Shown here: positions 12,529 to 24,400 of the stretch, piece by piece
Numbering within the stretch: position 1 is the stretch's first letter
How the letters are laid out: every line of letters starts with the position of its first letter
From: Anaeramoeba flamelloides
Lineage: Eukaryota; Metamonada; Anaeramoebidae
Length of the DNA: 64,000 nt
Assembly (NCBI GenBank): GCA_027625915.1
Contig: JANTQA010000023.1
Span: 8,246,001 to 8,310,000 of the forward strand
Direction of reading: 5' to 3'
Program-made: the position numbers and the translations under genes
The notes under the pieces: generated by a model
The model's input: only the letters and a program-made list of their open reading frames with translations
What the model was told of the DNA's origin: nothing
Database searches by the model: none

Positions 12529-12925
12529 CAGCTGTTCCAAGGCTACCCTGGAATATATCAATATCAAATTTTGGTGTTGATATAGATTTTTAAATCTAAG
12601 AATAAAAGAATAAGAAAGTTCATATTGAAAAGATTTTTTCATTAATGTGTTCATATGCAAAATATTTTTCTCATATGATCAAAAAATAAATTCATTTTTT
12701 CGAGGAAATTTTATGTTATTTCTTAATGAATTTTTAATGTTTAGAGTCATTTTGGGTTCTGAAAATTTATTTTTTTGAAAATCAGAAAAAATTCTTGAAT
12801 ATTGACTCATTTAGGAATTTTTTTTCGATATGAGCTTTATTATTCTTATATTGAACTTTTTAAAAATTTATATCAATTTCAAAATTTGATATTGATAAAA
12901 TTTCACGGTAGCTTTGGATTGACTG
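12529..12925. mobile_element. MITE family C, copy 2
   Basis: It starts CAGCTGTTCCAAGGCTACCC after TA and ends with the inverted form (GGTAGCTTTGGATTGACTG) before TA. Beyond the TIR is a second inverted pair (ATATCAATATCAAATTT near 12557 against AAATTTGATATTGATAAAAT at 12882-12901). The element is about 397 bp and non-coding. Confidence 0.7.
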
Positions 12926-12976
12926 TATATCTAAATTTATCAGTAGTTATAATTTTTTGCTCAATAATAGTGATAA

Positions 12977-13104
12977 TAAACTCTTTTTCAGTCAAAGGGG
13001 CCCAGTTTTATTGAAGAAATGGAAGGCATTCTATGAGTTTAATTCATTACTCTTATCAAACTAAAATTTTCAATTTTTAGATCAAAATCATTTTTTCTCA
13101 TTTT

Positions 13105-13161
<57 letters not shown>

Positions 13162-13552
13162 CTTCTTTTCTTTTTTATTTTTTTTTTAAAAATTAACTTT
13201 GAAAAAAAAAATGTTTGAAAAACGAAATAAACATTAAGAAAAGTTAAGCTTTGTATGTTCTTTTAAAATTCATACATTTACAAGTAAAAAATCTTATTAT
13301 CAACGATTTTAATTTCCTAAAGAAATTGAGAATTTTGCACGAGACGTTCCAATGAATGGAGCCCAAAAAATTTTTTAACATTTTTTTTTTTTTGAAATTT
13401 ATGGTTTGTTCAGGGGTTTCTTTTATAATTATGGACTCTTATATGAAGTTTATTATTTTTCGTATTTCTAAACAATTAAAGTTTGGTTGATTCTTAAAAA
13501 TAAAGTGACTTTTTCATTTTTGTCTGGGCCCCTTTGAGTGAAATGGAGTTTA
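12977..13552. mobile_element. MITE family A, short subtype, copy 1
   Basis: TAAACTCTTTTTCAGTCAAA opens the element and the inverted sequence ending GGAGTTTA closes it. The interior differs from the long subtype but is shared with 40957-41607 and 62564-63109 (AGTTTTATTGAAGAAAT, GTTTGGTTGATTCTTAAAAA). It contains a poly(T) tract of more than 60 bases near 13105-13160, which separates two inverted halves. It has no coding capacity; the open frame at 12802-13014 straddles its edge and is chance. Confidence 0.85.
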
Positions 13553-14180
13553 GATGTTTATAGCCATTTGAGCATGTAGCACTAATCTGTTTTACATACA
13601 ATTACAAGACAATTTAATCAGAGAGAAAATCTATTCTGATGTCTAATCCCTTTAAAGAAAAAAATATTGATAAACAAAAATGGGTCTGAAATAAATCTTA
13701 AATCCACCATCAAACTGATTGAAAATTTCTTTCAGGTTAATTTTTAAAAAGTGTTAGTTTTAGATCGAATTCATCGTTTATAAAAAAAAAATTTCAACCT
13801 ATATCTCAATTCTCTTTTTGAAATAAAATAAAAACCCCAAAACACATTGAAAAAAACCAAGCAAAAAGAAAAAATTCAAACTATCATAAAAAACAAATTT
13901 AAAGCTTTTTTTTCTTTATTATTAAAGTATTAAAATAAAAATGTTAATAATAAAAGGACAACTAAAATTAATTAATAATTCCTAAATTTTTTTTTTTTTT
14001 TGATTATTTTTACTCTTTGGAGTATTCGAATTCCTCAGATTAAAAAAAAACATCTATCTTTAATGGGTTAAATGAGAAAAAAAATAAACATAAAAACATA
14101 AAGCATCATCTTAATACTTATGTTCTATTATTATTTCAATGAAATACTAATCATCATTGAATGAAAAGATTGAACGATTT

Positions 14181-14993
14181 TTAAAAATTTCTCAATTTGG
14201 TTGAACTTTTTTCCCAAAACAAAGAATCTGTGTTCTTACTGACGGTGATGATAACAATTGTGTTGTGTTTGTAGTAATTCGAGATTTCGTTTTCGTAGAC
14301 ATCCTTCAAGATGTTTGCAGTGTTCTGGTCGATACTCCAAATGTGTAAAATTTGTTTTGCAAATTTAGGATAGCTGGCGTTTTCTGAAGAGCATATTACA
14401 CCAAATAATTTTTTTTCTAAAAGACGGACTGCGTCTTTCCTTTCAAAAACGCCCTTGTATTTCATGGCACGTGTTACAGAGACGCCCAAGGTGACAGTGT
14501 TTTCATGGTTTGAAACTTGGACAGCGTAGTCTGTTATTTTGCCGATGGGGTAGTAGACAATTTCGTTTTCTGTTGAAAGGAGGCTTGCATTGAACATCTT
14601 GTAAAGAACCTCGAAAGATAATGCCTCTGATATGATGGAAGTTCCTCCTGCATTCTCAGAGTCGCGGATTTTGATTGCTCCGTCACATAATGTGAAATCT
14701 TTAAATTGCTTGTGCGCCACAAAATTGTTGATGTGGAAATACCTTGATGTGTAAACAAACATGCATTCCTTAACTTGGAGATGGGATTGCGTGGCCTCTT
14801 GGAGCGTATAGCTGTTTGAAAGGAACACAATGGTAGATGGCTTCTTTGTTCTTTTTCGGTGGATCTTTTGCTTCTTGGTCCTCGTACGCTTTGTGCCTTT
14901 GCACCTTAGTTGTGTTTCGATCTGTCTTGACATTTGGTTAGACCGAACAAATGTTTGCGTTTCAAAAAGGGAGTGATTTGTGGTTATAGTCAT
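14181..14993 (-). CDS. Conserved uncharacterised protein, 270 aa
   Basis: A single-exon gene starting at the ATG at 14993. Residues ~30-52 are strongly basic (KGTKRTRTKKQKIHRKRTKK), which could act as a nuclear localisation signal. Residues ~115-200 carry well-spaced motifs: GGTSIISEALSFEVL, then GKITDYAVQV and LGVSVTRAMKYKG, and later KQILHIWSID and HNTIVIITVS. The order Glu...Asp...beta-strand, with alternating strands and helices, would suit a restriction-endonuclease-like (PD-(D/E)XK) fold, but that is my inference and no Lys of an ExK motif is obvious. I believe similar SEALSFE/KITDY/VSVTRA proteins occur in other eukaryotes, but I cannot name the family. Codon use is more GC-rich than neighbours, which favours a conserved, expressed gene. 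Confidence 0.75.
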   Translation of the reverse strand: MTITTNHSLFETQTFVRSNQMSRQIETQLRCKGTKRTRTKKQKIHRKRTKKPSTIVFLSNSYTLQEATQSHLQVKECMFVYTSRYFHINNFVAHKQFKDFTLCDGAIKIRDSENAGGTSIISEALSFEVLYKMFNASLLSTENEIVYYPIGKITDYAVQVSNHENTVTLGVSVTRAMKYKGVFERKDAVRLLEKKLFGVICSSENASYPKFAKQILHIWSIDQNTANILKDVYENEISNYYKHNTIVIITVSKNTDSLFWEKSSTKLRNF

Positions 14994-17900
14994 TGTTTTT
15001 GGTTGGGTTGTTAGAATTGGTTTTAATTCTGATTGAAAAAATTGAAATTAAAATAAAAGTTATTAAAATTGTTGTTAAAAAACATGTTAGGAGGGAGGGA
15101 GATAGGTTTGAATTAAAAAAAAAAAATGAATATGTTTTTTTCCAAATCCTTTTTGTAAATTTTTTTTTTATTTTCGAAAGTTAGTTTTTTTTTTTTTATG
15201 GGAAGATGACAACACCTCACAAAATATAATTCATTTTCTGAAAAACAAACATTGTGTTTGGTGTTTTATCACATTATTTTTGATTTTCTGGATAAATAAA
15301 CAAATATTCCACTTTTGTGAAGATTTTAGTGACGTCAGTTAAAATCAAGAAAGAGTAGAAATCATTTTGAAAACTATTGAGTTTGTAAAATAGCTGTTGT
15401 TAGTTTGGAATTGATCATAAATGATTTTTTGATCAAAACTGAAAAAAAGGAACTTTTTTCCGACATTTAATTTTCTTTTCTCAAATTCAATTATTAAAAA
15501 TAAAGACTGACAATACATATTACTCTATTTTTCGAGTTTTGGTTTTGTTATTAAATCAGATTTTTTTGAAACGAAAATTTTTAAGTAAATAAAAATTTGA
15601 AAAAAAAACTCAAGAAAGAAAGAGGAGAATCAAATTTCTGTCTTATTTCAGATTTTTTTTTTAATTTTTTTAAATTTTTTACATTTTTCTTCCAATTTGC
15701 AAAAAAAAAAAAGTTTAATTTTATTTTGAAAGGATGAATTGAAATGTAACTTAACACTCCTAAGAACAAAAATCAAATCCAACAAATACAAAAATATGTT
15801 ATTTATCAAATGAAGATAATTTTAACGAAAACATTTTCTCGTTATTTCCAAACCAATCTCTCAACACTTTAGCCAATCAAAAAGAGAAATTAATAGTCAA
15901 AATAAGAGTCGAGAAAAAGTTGCAAATTTCCAAAGATAAAATCATTTTGGGTACATTCATTTCCATAGACTTGTCCCTTGTCCAAGTGTGGCTTCCCACT
16001 AAACACTTATTTCGAAATTTAGCTTCTTTTGGTTACAAAATCCAAGTATCAAAAAAAAAAAATACATTGGATCTCTCATGTACAAATATCTTAACAAAAC
16101 AAAAATTCAATTATCCAAAAAAATATTTACAAAAAAACAGTTCAAAGACTCACAAACCATTTTTTCTATTTCACGTCAAAATTTAATACTATTATTTCCC
16201 AATTAAAAAATGAAAATTTTTAGCTCACATTCCAAAATATTTTTCGAGTTTATAAGTTGATGAAAATCCAACGATCTTGAACAACAACATGGTTCCGAAA
16301 TGATATTTTTAGACAATAAACTCAACTTCCTTAGTTAACTCGAAGACACAATTTTGTCTCTACTAATTTAATTTTTAGTTATCATGAATATTTGTTTTGG
16401 TAAAGGAAATAAAAAATTTCATTCCTGAATTTGAAAATAACATTAAAACAAATTAAACTTTTTCTTGTTTTAGATTTCAAAAATTAAATTTCTTCCATTT
16501 AAGGGAGTATCCTCACAATAGATTCGTCTCTAAGATAATTTCCTTTTAATTAGGTGTCCTAGATTTTAGTTCCAAATGGCTCCAATGGCTCTAAAAAAAA
16601 TAGTAGAAATATTGTTGAAACAAATAATTATTGGATATTTTTTACAAAGGATCACAATCAAAAAAATTCTTATTTTCTATAAATTGTTTTATTTTAATTC
16701 ACTTTTTAAATCTAAAAAATCGAAATCAAAATAATAATATTTTTCATGTATTTAATATTTAATTTTCCAACCTTCAAAAATTAACTATTTTTTCAAATTT
16801 TTTTCATTTCAAAAATTGACTCAATAAACATCATCATAACAACCAAAAGAATGATTATTTTACCGACATTTTGGCAAATATTGCTACACTTTCAATCTAT
16901 TTTCCAATATGTGTCAATAATTCGTTACAAAAAACAATTTATTAAATTTTATAAAAAATTGAAATTTTAAGCAGATAATCTCTGTTTACGAGACATATCT
17001 AAGAAAGATATTTATCAATATTGTAGTCTTTTTATTAATGTTCCAAAACTTTAAATTTGAGTTGATTTATTGATTTTTTTTTATATTATTGGGTTTTTTA
17101 CTAACGTAATGATCATTTTTAGATGTATGAGATCATTGTTTTGCACCCCTTTTACTAATCGATTGTTTAGAGACACTTGGGCTAACATTAATATATTTTC
17201 GATTCAATAACAATATACATTAATTGTATATCTTTCAATTGTAGATACCAACTTCTTCAATAAGTGCTTTCTCTTGCGATACAAACAATTTAATACCAGT
17301 CAATTCAATTGACGAAAGTTTTATAACCCTCTATATTTAACAGCATAATGATTCTTGTAAAATTCTATAGAGTAAAATTATTTATTTTAACAAAGACAAA
17401 ATTGAAAAAAAAAAAAAAAATGTGATCTCAAAAAGTGACAAAGAACAAAACTTCCAAACCAACCACGTTACATCCAAAATAGCAATTTCAAGCAATTTGT
17501 ATTAAAAATTAAGTCAGATTCTCTAAATTTCACCTTTTTTTCTAAAAATTGCCTCTTTTTTTATTGTTTATTTTTTAGAAATCTATCTTAGATAAATCCC
17601 ATTTTTTATTAATTGATTTTAGTTCGTAGTATAAATTGATAATCCCAAATTTCAAATTTTTTTCATTGTAATGACACAACTCTTAATATAAAACACCCCC
17701 CAATAAATTACAAATACCTATCCCAGATCATGGACTATTTGTATTCAAAAAAAAAAAAAAATAAACAATTGTTATTTTTACACTTTTTAATAACTTTTGA
17801 TAAATTAACAACATTTTTTTTATAACAGACATTTGATGTTAAAACCATTTTAAAAAATATTAAGCAAATTTAGGACTATTTACCCACCCTAAGAGAGTTT

Positions 17901-19776
17901 TTTTATAGTGCACCACTCCTTTAACTTCTCAAAAAGAATTGCAACCTGAAAAAATTGAACACAAAAAAGTTATAAATTTCCAAGGTAAACCTAGATAAAT
18001 AAAAAAACAAATTATAAAAAAGATTTTTCAATAGAAAATGTAAAAAAAATATGAATTGAAGAGATTTTCAACTACACATACTAATTTCAAAACATTAAAA
18101 ATTTGTAAAAGTAATTGTAACAACTATTTTGAACAACAAGTGACATTGTTTTGTGTTTCTAGATTTGAAATTGTTCATCCCAAATATCACAATTAAATTT
18201 TAGCAGGACCCCTTCAAGGAAAAAATTTTAGATTTAAGAGCTCACCAAAATACCATTTAAATAATGAACGTCTAAAATTTATATCTAAAATTTTTATTCA
18301 ATCTCAAAAAAATATTTTCCCCTTTCTTAATCATTTTTTTCAGGAATTTCATAATTTTTTTCTCAGATAAAAATACTTTTAGGACTAATAACCCGCGATA
18401 GACCCAAAAAAACACGTCAAGAGATATTGTTCATATTTGAAAAATAAATATTTATTTTTGATAATTCACGATTTAGAAAAAAGCATTTTTACATTTCAAA
18501 ATTGAAATTTACGATGAAAAGATTAGAAAAAAAAATTTGACTATGTCTAGGCCTTCTCAAATTATTTTCAATATTTATTTCATTTATTCAAAATACATCA
18601 AATAAACGAAAATAATTTGGATTATCAAAACGAGCATCATATAAAAAAAAAAAAAAAAAAAAAAGGATATTAAATTTTCCCTATCTTTTAGAGAAAAATA
18701 GCTTTATATAATAAATTTAAGTTTTGATAAAAAACCGAAAATATGGTGATTTTTTTTTCTTACTTTTTTTAATTTTGAAGAGAGGTAATTAATTTTTGTA
18801 CACAAATCCGTGTATTTTTTTAATTCTAAAAGAATAGAGTTAGTATTTGATTTTATTTATTTTTTTTTTTTTTTGAATTAAAAAAAAACACCTTTAACTT
18901 TTCTTGAGTTTTCTTTTTATTAAAGAATTGACTGGTTTTACAAATATACCCGAAAACTACAAGATAACCCACATTTCACCTTTTTTTAATTTAAAAGAAT
19001 AGTCTAAAATCAAATATTTTATTCAATTCTTTTGAATTCTGGTTAAGAAAAATACACAGAGACACTTGATAGTAATAAAAAAAAAACACATATGCACCCA
19101 TAGTAACCACCACCACGATTTTTTTTTTGTTTAGATATTTTAATAAAGAATTATAATTATCATTCTCATTAACCAATGACTAAATAAATAATAATTCTTG
19201 ATTTTGAAAAAGCCCAAATATATTATTTCTATTTTTTTTTTATTATTTTGAATTCATTCTTGAATACATATTATTCAATTTTTTTAATAGAATGAAGAGC
19301 ACCATAATAAAGAATTTGAATCTTCATCTTTTCTATGTTAAAATATTTTTTGAATAATTATCAGAGTTTATTTATATCAGATTCTGGCCATCTTAATAAG
19401 AATATCTATTTATGCACTTTATAATATTTCTTCATTTTAATATCAAAGTAGAACTAACTTAACAGTTTATTTTTTTTTTTTTTAGTTATAGTTAATTATG
19501 ATTTAAAAAAATATAAAGAGAATTATTAAATTTACTTTTTATTTTCCAATTTAAAAAAAATATCTATTAGCCTTACGATTCTATAAAAAATAGGAATATG
19601 TTGACATACTCTTTTATTTGGATTATTATTATACATAATAATTTTAAAAATATTATAGTTCTTTCCATCCATAACAATTTATTATTAATAATTTTTCTAT
19701 AAAGGGCCAACATTTATATCTTATAATTTTAGTTTAACTATTTCCAATTAATAATCCCATTACGTTTTTTTTTTAA
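14994..19776. other. Gene-poor region with old repeats
   Basis: No exon could be supported. The frame at 15920-16186 begins with TTG and runs into a GGATCT-type repeat, so I do not call it. The region holds a large diverged repeat (16050-17340, listed separately), poly(A)/(T) runs and otherwise featureless AT-rich DNA. Confidence 0.4.
16050..17340 (+). repeat. Family H diverged interspersed repeat
   Basis: About 16620-17200 aligns by eye with about 59160-59730: shared blocks are ATCACAAT, ATTGACTCAATAAACATCAT / ATTAACTCAATAATCATCAA, ACTAATNCGA and TTTAGAGACA(C/T)T. Both are preceded by A-rich DNA with a GGATCT motif (16073 and around 58600). There are no TIRs and no intact ORF. It could be an old degraded transposon. 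Confidence 0.4.
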
Positions 19777-19778
19777 TA

Positions 19779-19977
19779 TAGTCAGTTTCACTTTTAAGGC
19801 ACAAACTTACAACGAAATTTAAGGCACAAAAAAAACCTCAAATTAAAGCACAAAATTCAAATTCTAGTAAAAATAAATTGTAAAAAAAAAAAATTCCAAA
19901 TTTTGTGCTTTAATTTGAGGTTTTTTTTGTGCCTTAAATTTCGTTGAAAGTTTGAGCCTTAAAAGTGAAACTGACTG
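19779..19977. mobile_element. Palindromic MITE family B, copy 1
   Basis: A nearly full-length inverted repeat of about 199 bp with arms of about 85 nt and an A-rich loop, with TA on each side. The left end has lost a base (TATAGTCAG instead of TACAGTCAG). Two substitutions relative to other copies appear in both arms (ACCTCAAATTAAAGCAC on the left, its exact complement GTGCTTTAATTTGAGGT on the right), so the hairpin stays paired. Confidence 0.9.
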
Positions 19978-20460
19978 TAACATAATTATTTTTAATATAT
20001 TCCCAAAATCAAAAATTTCTAATTTATCAGTGAGTTTATATCTTATCGTATTGGTTGAAATTCCGACTTAATCTATTTTTAAAACTGACTGTTAATAAAT
20101 TATTCTTGGGGAATATTTATCGATTTTAAAAAAAAATGTTAATTTTTTCAAAGTAATTGCCTGTCTATGTATATAATCGTAAAATCTGGATATCTGCAGT
20201 AAAAAAAAAGTAATATTTATAGTTATTTAAAAAATAATAATCTTACAATTTTTGATATTATTAGAAAAAGAGATTCATCATATTTATTAACCTGGGTGGG
20301 TAATAAATTTAATTTTGTGTCTCTAATAAAATCCCTAAATAACAATTTAGGAATTCAGGAAGTGTCTTCAAGTGCCTAATTTTTTATTTTATCTTAGAAA
20401 ATAAATGAAAATTTAAGATATTTTTATTTAATTTATCAAATTAAAAAAAAAATCTAAAGT

Positions 20461-20540
20461 TGGTTTTCCAGAATTGAAAAGAATGAGTAAAATCATGTAT
20501 TTTCTTCTATTATTTTGAATTCTGGAAAACCTAACGGCCG
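20461..20540. repeat. Short foldback, GGTTTTCCAGAATT type
   Basis: The left arm GGTTTTCCAGAATTGAAAAG pairs with the right arm GAATTCTGGAAAACC, followed by CTAACGG. A second copy lies at 32228-32312 next to an array of related hairpins. It is non-coding. Confidence 0.6.
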
Positions 20541-20676
20541 ATAAGAGGAATTAAAGAAACTTCCGTTAAATAATAATAATAAAAAAACTGTTAATTTTTT
20601 TATTTATCCAAATACAAATCTTGGTGAACATATTTGAGTTAAATCACGGGCGACAAGTCCATAGAACAATACACTA

Positions 20677-20702
20677 ATATATATATATATATATATATAT
20701 AT
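20677..20702. repeat. (TA)n microsatellite
   Basis: A pure TA dinucleotide run. Others lie at about 21390-21414, 52060-52082, 54024-54050 and beside the elements at 50286-50300, 51152-51163 and 51858-51878. TA runs are natural targets for TA-inserting elements. Confidence 0.9.
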
Positions 20703-20777
20703 TGATTTAAACATTTGTAATTATACACAATTAGCTAATTTTTTACCAATTAAAATATCATTTTTATTATTTTGTAA

Positions 20778-21026
20778 TCATCTTGATCCGCGTAAAAGAT
20801 TTTTTTGTAAGTTTTTCTCTATCCCCAACCAAATTCCCATAAAATTGCCTTTTTTTTTATGTATTCCTTTGATTTTACACCCATTTTTAATAATTTTTTT
20901 TCTAATACATATGGTTTCAATATAAATAGAGTTCAAAACGTATCTACCCACTAAAAACCGATAAACAATACACTTTGAAAAGTTAGAAACCAAGCCAATA
21001 AAAGCAATTTTGCTGTACGACACCAT
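20778..21026 (-). other. Possible CAP-Gly-like gene fragment
   Basis: An 82-codon frame from an ATG. Residues after VGRYVL are loosely like a CAP-Gly domain: a Gly-containing turn followed by KGNFMGIWLGIE, which recalls the GIWVGVELDEPxGKNDGS segment. The GKNDG groove-forming motif is replaced by QKNLLRGS and the frame then stops, so the domain would be truncated. No supporting introns were found. This could be a decayed fragment or chance. Confidence 0.22.
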
Positions 21027-21418
21027 TTCAAAATATAATTCAATTCCATCGATTTTTTATTTCAGCAATCTCATTTTCAGAATTAAAAAACATATCAATT
21101 TTATATTTTTTGCACTAAAGTAGTTTACTCAAATTTATTTTTTCTTTTTTTATTCTAATAGGAAATAGTATTTTTTTTTTTGTAATTTAAGAGGTATTAC
21201 AAAACACACAACAACAAAAAAAAAAATTAATATTCGTAGAATTTCGTTAATTTGATTATTTTATTCAAATAAGAGATTATTCCTAAATTAAAAATAAAAA
21301 AATAGGTATTTGATTAAAAATAAAATAAAAATAAAATGGCAACTCTACATACAACTAAAAACATTCATATAATTTTTAACAATTTGAACATATATATATA
21401 TATATATATATATAATAT

Positions 21419-24400
21419 TTAATTGATTGACTTATATCTAAGAACATATTTTACTGAATTTTTAATTATTTTTTTACCATCTGAATCCCGTTTCCATCTA
21501 AAACCATTATTATGAGAAGTTGATTCAGAAACAGGTGAAAAATTTAATACAATCAATTTTCCAAGTTTTTTATTATGAAACTTTTTTTCTATAATCAAGG
21601 GAATACCACCATCCCATTCAGCAATTATTATATTTTCCCCAACAAACATCTCTGTTGGGATATTTATTGGAATATTTATAGCATTGCAATTATAACCATT
21701 CTCATCCACGTCATCATTAGTATTAATATTATTATTTTGGCTAAAAGAATTTTCTTCAATTATTTGATTTTTGGAAAAATTAAGTGCTTTGTTTGGGGAG
21801 TTTGGTAATTTTTGTTGAATGTTCCTTCTTCTTTTGTTATCATTTTTTTTTGGTGATAAATCATGCCGATTTAATGATCTTTTTCTTGGCGAAAATCCAA
21901 TCCCTTCCATTTCTATTCCCACAGTTCTCCCCCTCCTTCTTTCTTTTTCTTTTTCTTTTTCTTCTTCTATATCACCCCTGCTAATCTCTCTTTTCTCCCC
22001 GCCTTCCTTTCCCTTTTCTATGCCACCTTTGTTTTCTTTTGTATTTTCATCCTCCCTTTCGTTCTCCTTTCCCATTTCTTTTTCTTTTTCTATTTCCATA
22101 CTTTTCTTTTCGCTTTCTCTTTCGTTCCCCCTTTCCATCTCATTTTCCTCTTCCTTTTCATTTTCATTTTCTTTTTCCGTTTCCGCCCCCCCTTCTTTTA
22201 TATTTTCATCCCCCTTTTCTATTTCCATACTTTCCTCAATTATTTTCTTTCTTTTTAGCGAGGTTTCATAATTATCAGTGAATAAATAGTTTTCTGAATC
22301 TGGTTGTTGATAAAATTGATATCTTTCTAAAAAAGTTGTTAAATTATTTATAAAAACAGTATTTTCTTGAGATCTACAATAAGAGAAAAGATCAACCCAT
22401 TTTTTTGAAAATTGAATAATTTTATTATTCAATTCATTGTTAAAAATAATTTGGTTTGGAAATAATTCGGAGAATCTTTGTAAAAAATCCCAATAAGAAT
22501 GAGTTTCCCCAATTTTTAAACTTTTTTTTCTGGTGATCTCATCTATTTTCATTTCTTCAAAAATATTATTTTCCTTCTCTGTTTCTTGTTTTAATTTTTG
22601 AATTCTAATTTTTTCTAATTCTTCTGAATTTTTTTTGAAAGAATAAGGTTTTGGTAAATACTCTTTAAAATGTATTTTTTTATAAACATCTGAAATCGTA
22701 TTTATATAAAAATTCCTACTTTCATTATCATCGATATTGACATTTCCATTATTTCCATTATTATTATTATTATTATTAATATTATTATTAACATAAACTT
22801 TAGCATTATCATTGATTGAATTAAAACGCTTTTCCAAATTTTCAGGTATAATTTTATAGGAATATTTCCCACCACTAAAGTTGTTTACACCCTTCATAAT
22901 TGGGTGCTCCTTTTTTAAAATTTTTTCTAATTTGGAAATTTTATAATTACCAAGTTTACCCTTTTCCATTGGTAATACGTCTGGTTCAGCAATCCTTCCT
23001 TTCAATTCAACAGGATCATCATTGGTATCGTTGATTTTTAAACAAAAGGGTGCACAAATCACAACACCGCCACCATTTACGAGATATTTTGCTAACAAAT
23101 CACCAACGTGAACTTCATTATACCAAGGGGAAATGGAATAAACAAATACTGCATCAAATTCTTTTAATAACAAATAATCCAATTGGTATAGAGAAGCATC
23201 AAAGATATTTACCCTTTTAAACCCACCAGATATTAATGATTTCCAAATGTCTTTTTTTCTTGATTTAGAAAACTCTGTTGTCATTAAAAGAACCTTCCCA
23301 TCCTCGGTTTTTAGGGTATTTGGATTATACCTCAAATGACGAGGATCTGGAATCTTTCTTTTTGGTATTTTTATTTTTTTATTAATTTTTTTAGTAGTTC
23401 TATCTTTTCTTTTTGTGTTTTTAGAAGAATTTATTTCATCATTGGTATTGTTGTTGTTGTAATCGAATTCTCTGGATTCGCTTTTTTTTTCTCCACATTT
23501 CTCATTCTCCATCCCCTTATTCTCTGATATTTTTTTGATAATTAAATCACTACTCTCTTGTGTTTCGTTTGTTTTTTGCCTGAAGGATTTTAAATAATTC
23601 AAAAAATTTCTATAAAAAATTGGTTTATTTTCTTCAATTTTAATATTGTCCAATCGGATTAGTGGTATCGCTTTTTGAATTAACTTATGCCATTTCCCGA
23701 ATTTTTTGGTTGAATTTGGATCCTTTGTATTTTTTGTGGTTCTTTTTAATGACCTGGGATTTTGCAAATTTAAACAATTGGCTCGTTCGATGATCCGGTA
23801 AAAAACAAAAGTCTCACGTATCTGGGTTCGTGGTATTGCTAATAGAAATAAAGCCGATTCTTCTGGAATGTTGCATAATAGCCTTTCTTGTTTCCAGAAT
23901 TTCACTTCATGTTCGTGAACGAAATCAATAATGGAATTTTTTAATAACACATGGACGATCTTAGGATTGTGTGTGTGAAATGCATTGCTATTGCTATTGC
24001 TATTGCTATTGTTCGTGATCTTTTCAAAAATGCATTGGGTGATCGTTAACAAATACTTTGTTGCAAACGGGAAGTCGTTCATTAATTCCTTTGATTCAAG
24101 CTGCCCAATCAGGAAATTTTCACAAAAATTGGACAAGATCTTCATCTCGAATTGATCTGCAGCTTTCAGTAGTTGTGGTGAGTTTAGTCTTGTAAGTTGC
24201 AAATCCTTTCCGTAACAATACCTAAGAATGGTCTCAAAGATTGGACGTGAAACGTCCTGGATTTGAAAGGCTAAACGCGGTGGAATTTTCATTTTTGGTG
24301 CATTAGATTTTAATTTTTTTTTCCACCCCGAAGGATAGAACTTCTCTTTCCAAAATTTTGACGACAAGGAAATAATGATCTGGTGTGCAGACAAAATCGT

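Noticed and set aside
15920-16186. 88-codon frame with some ordinary-looking residues
   Set aside because: It starts with TTG, has no splice sites that extend it, and its second half runs through an A-rich GGATCT repeat.
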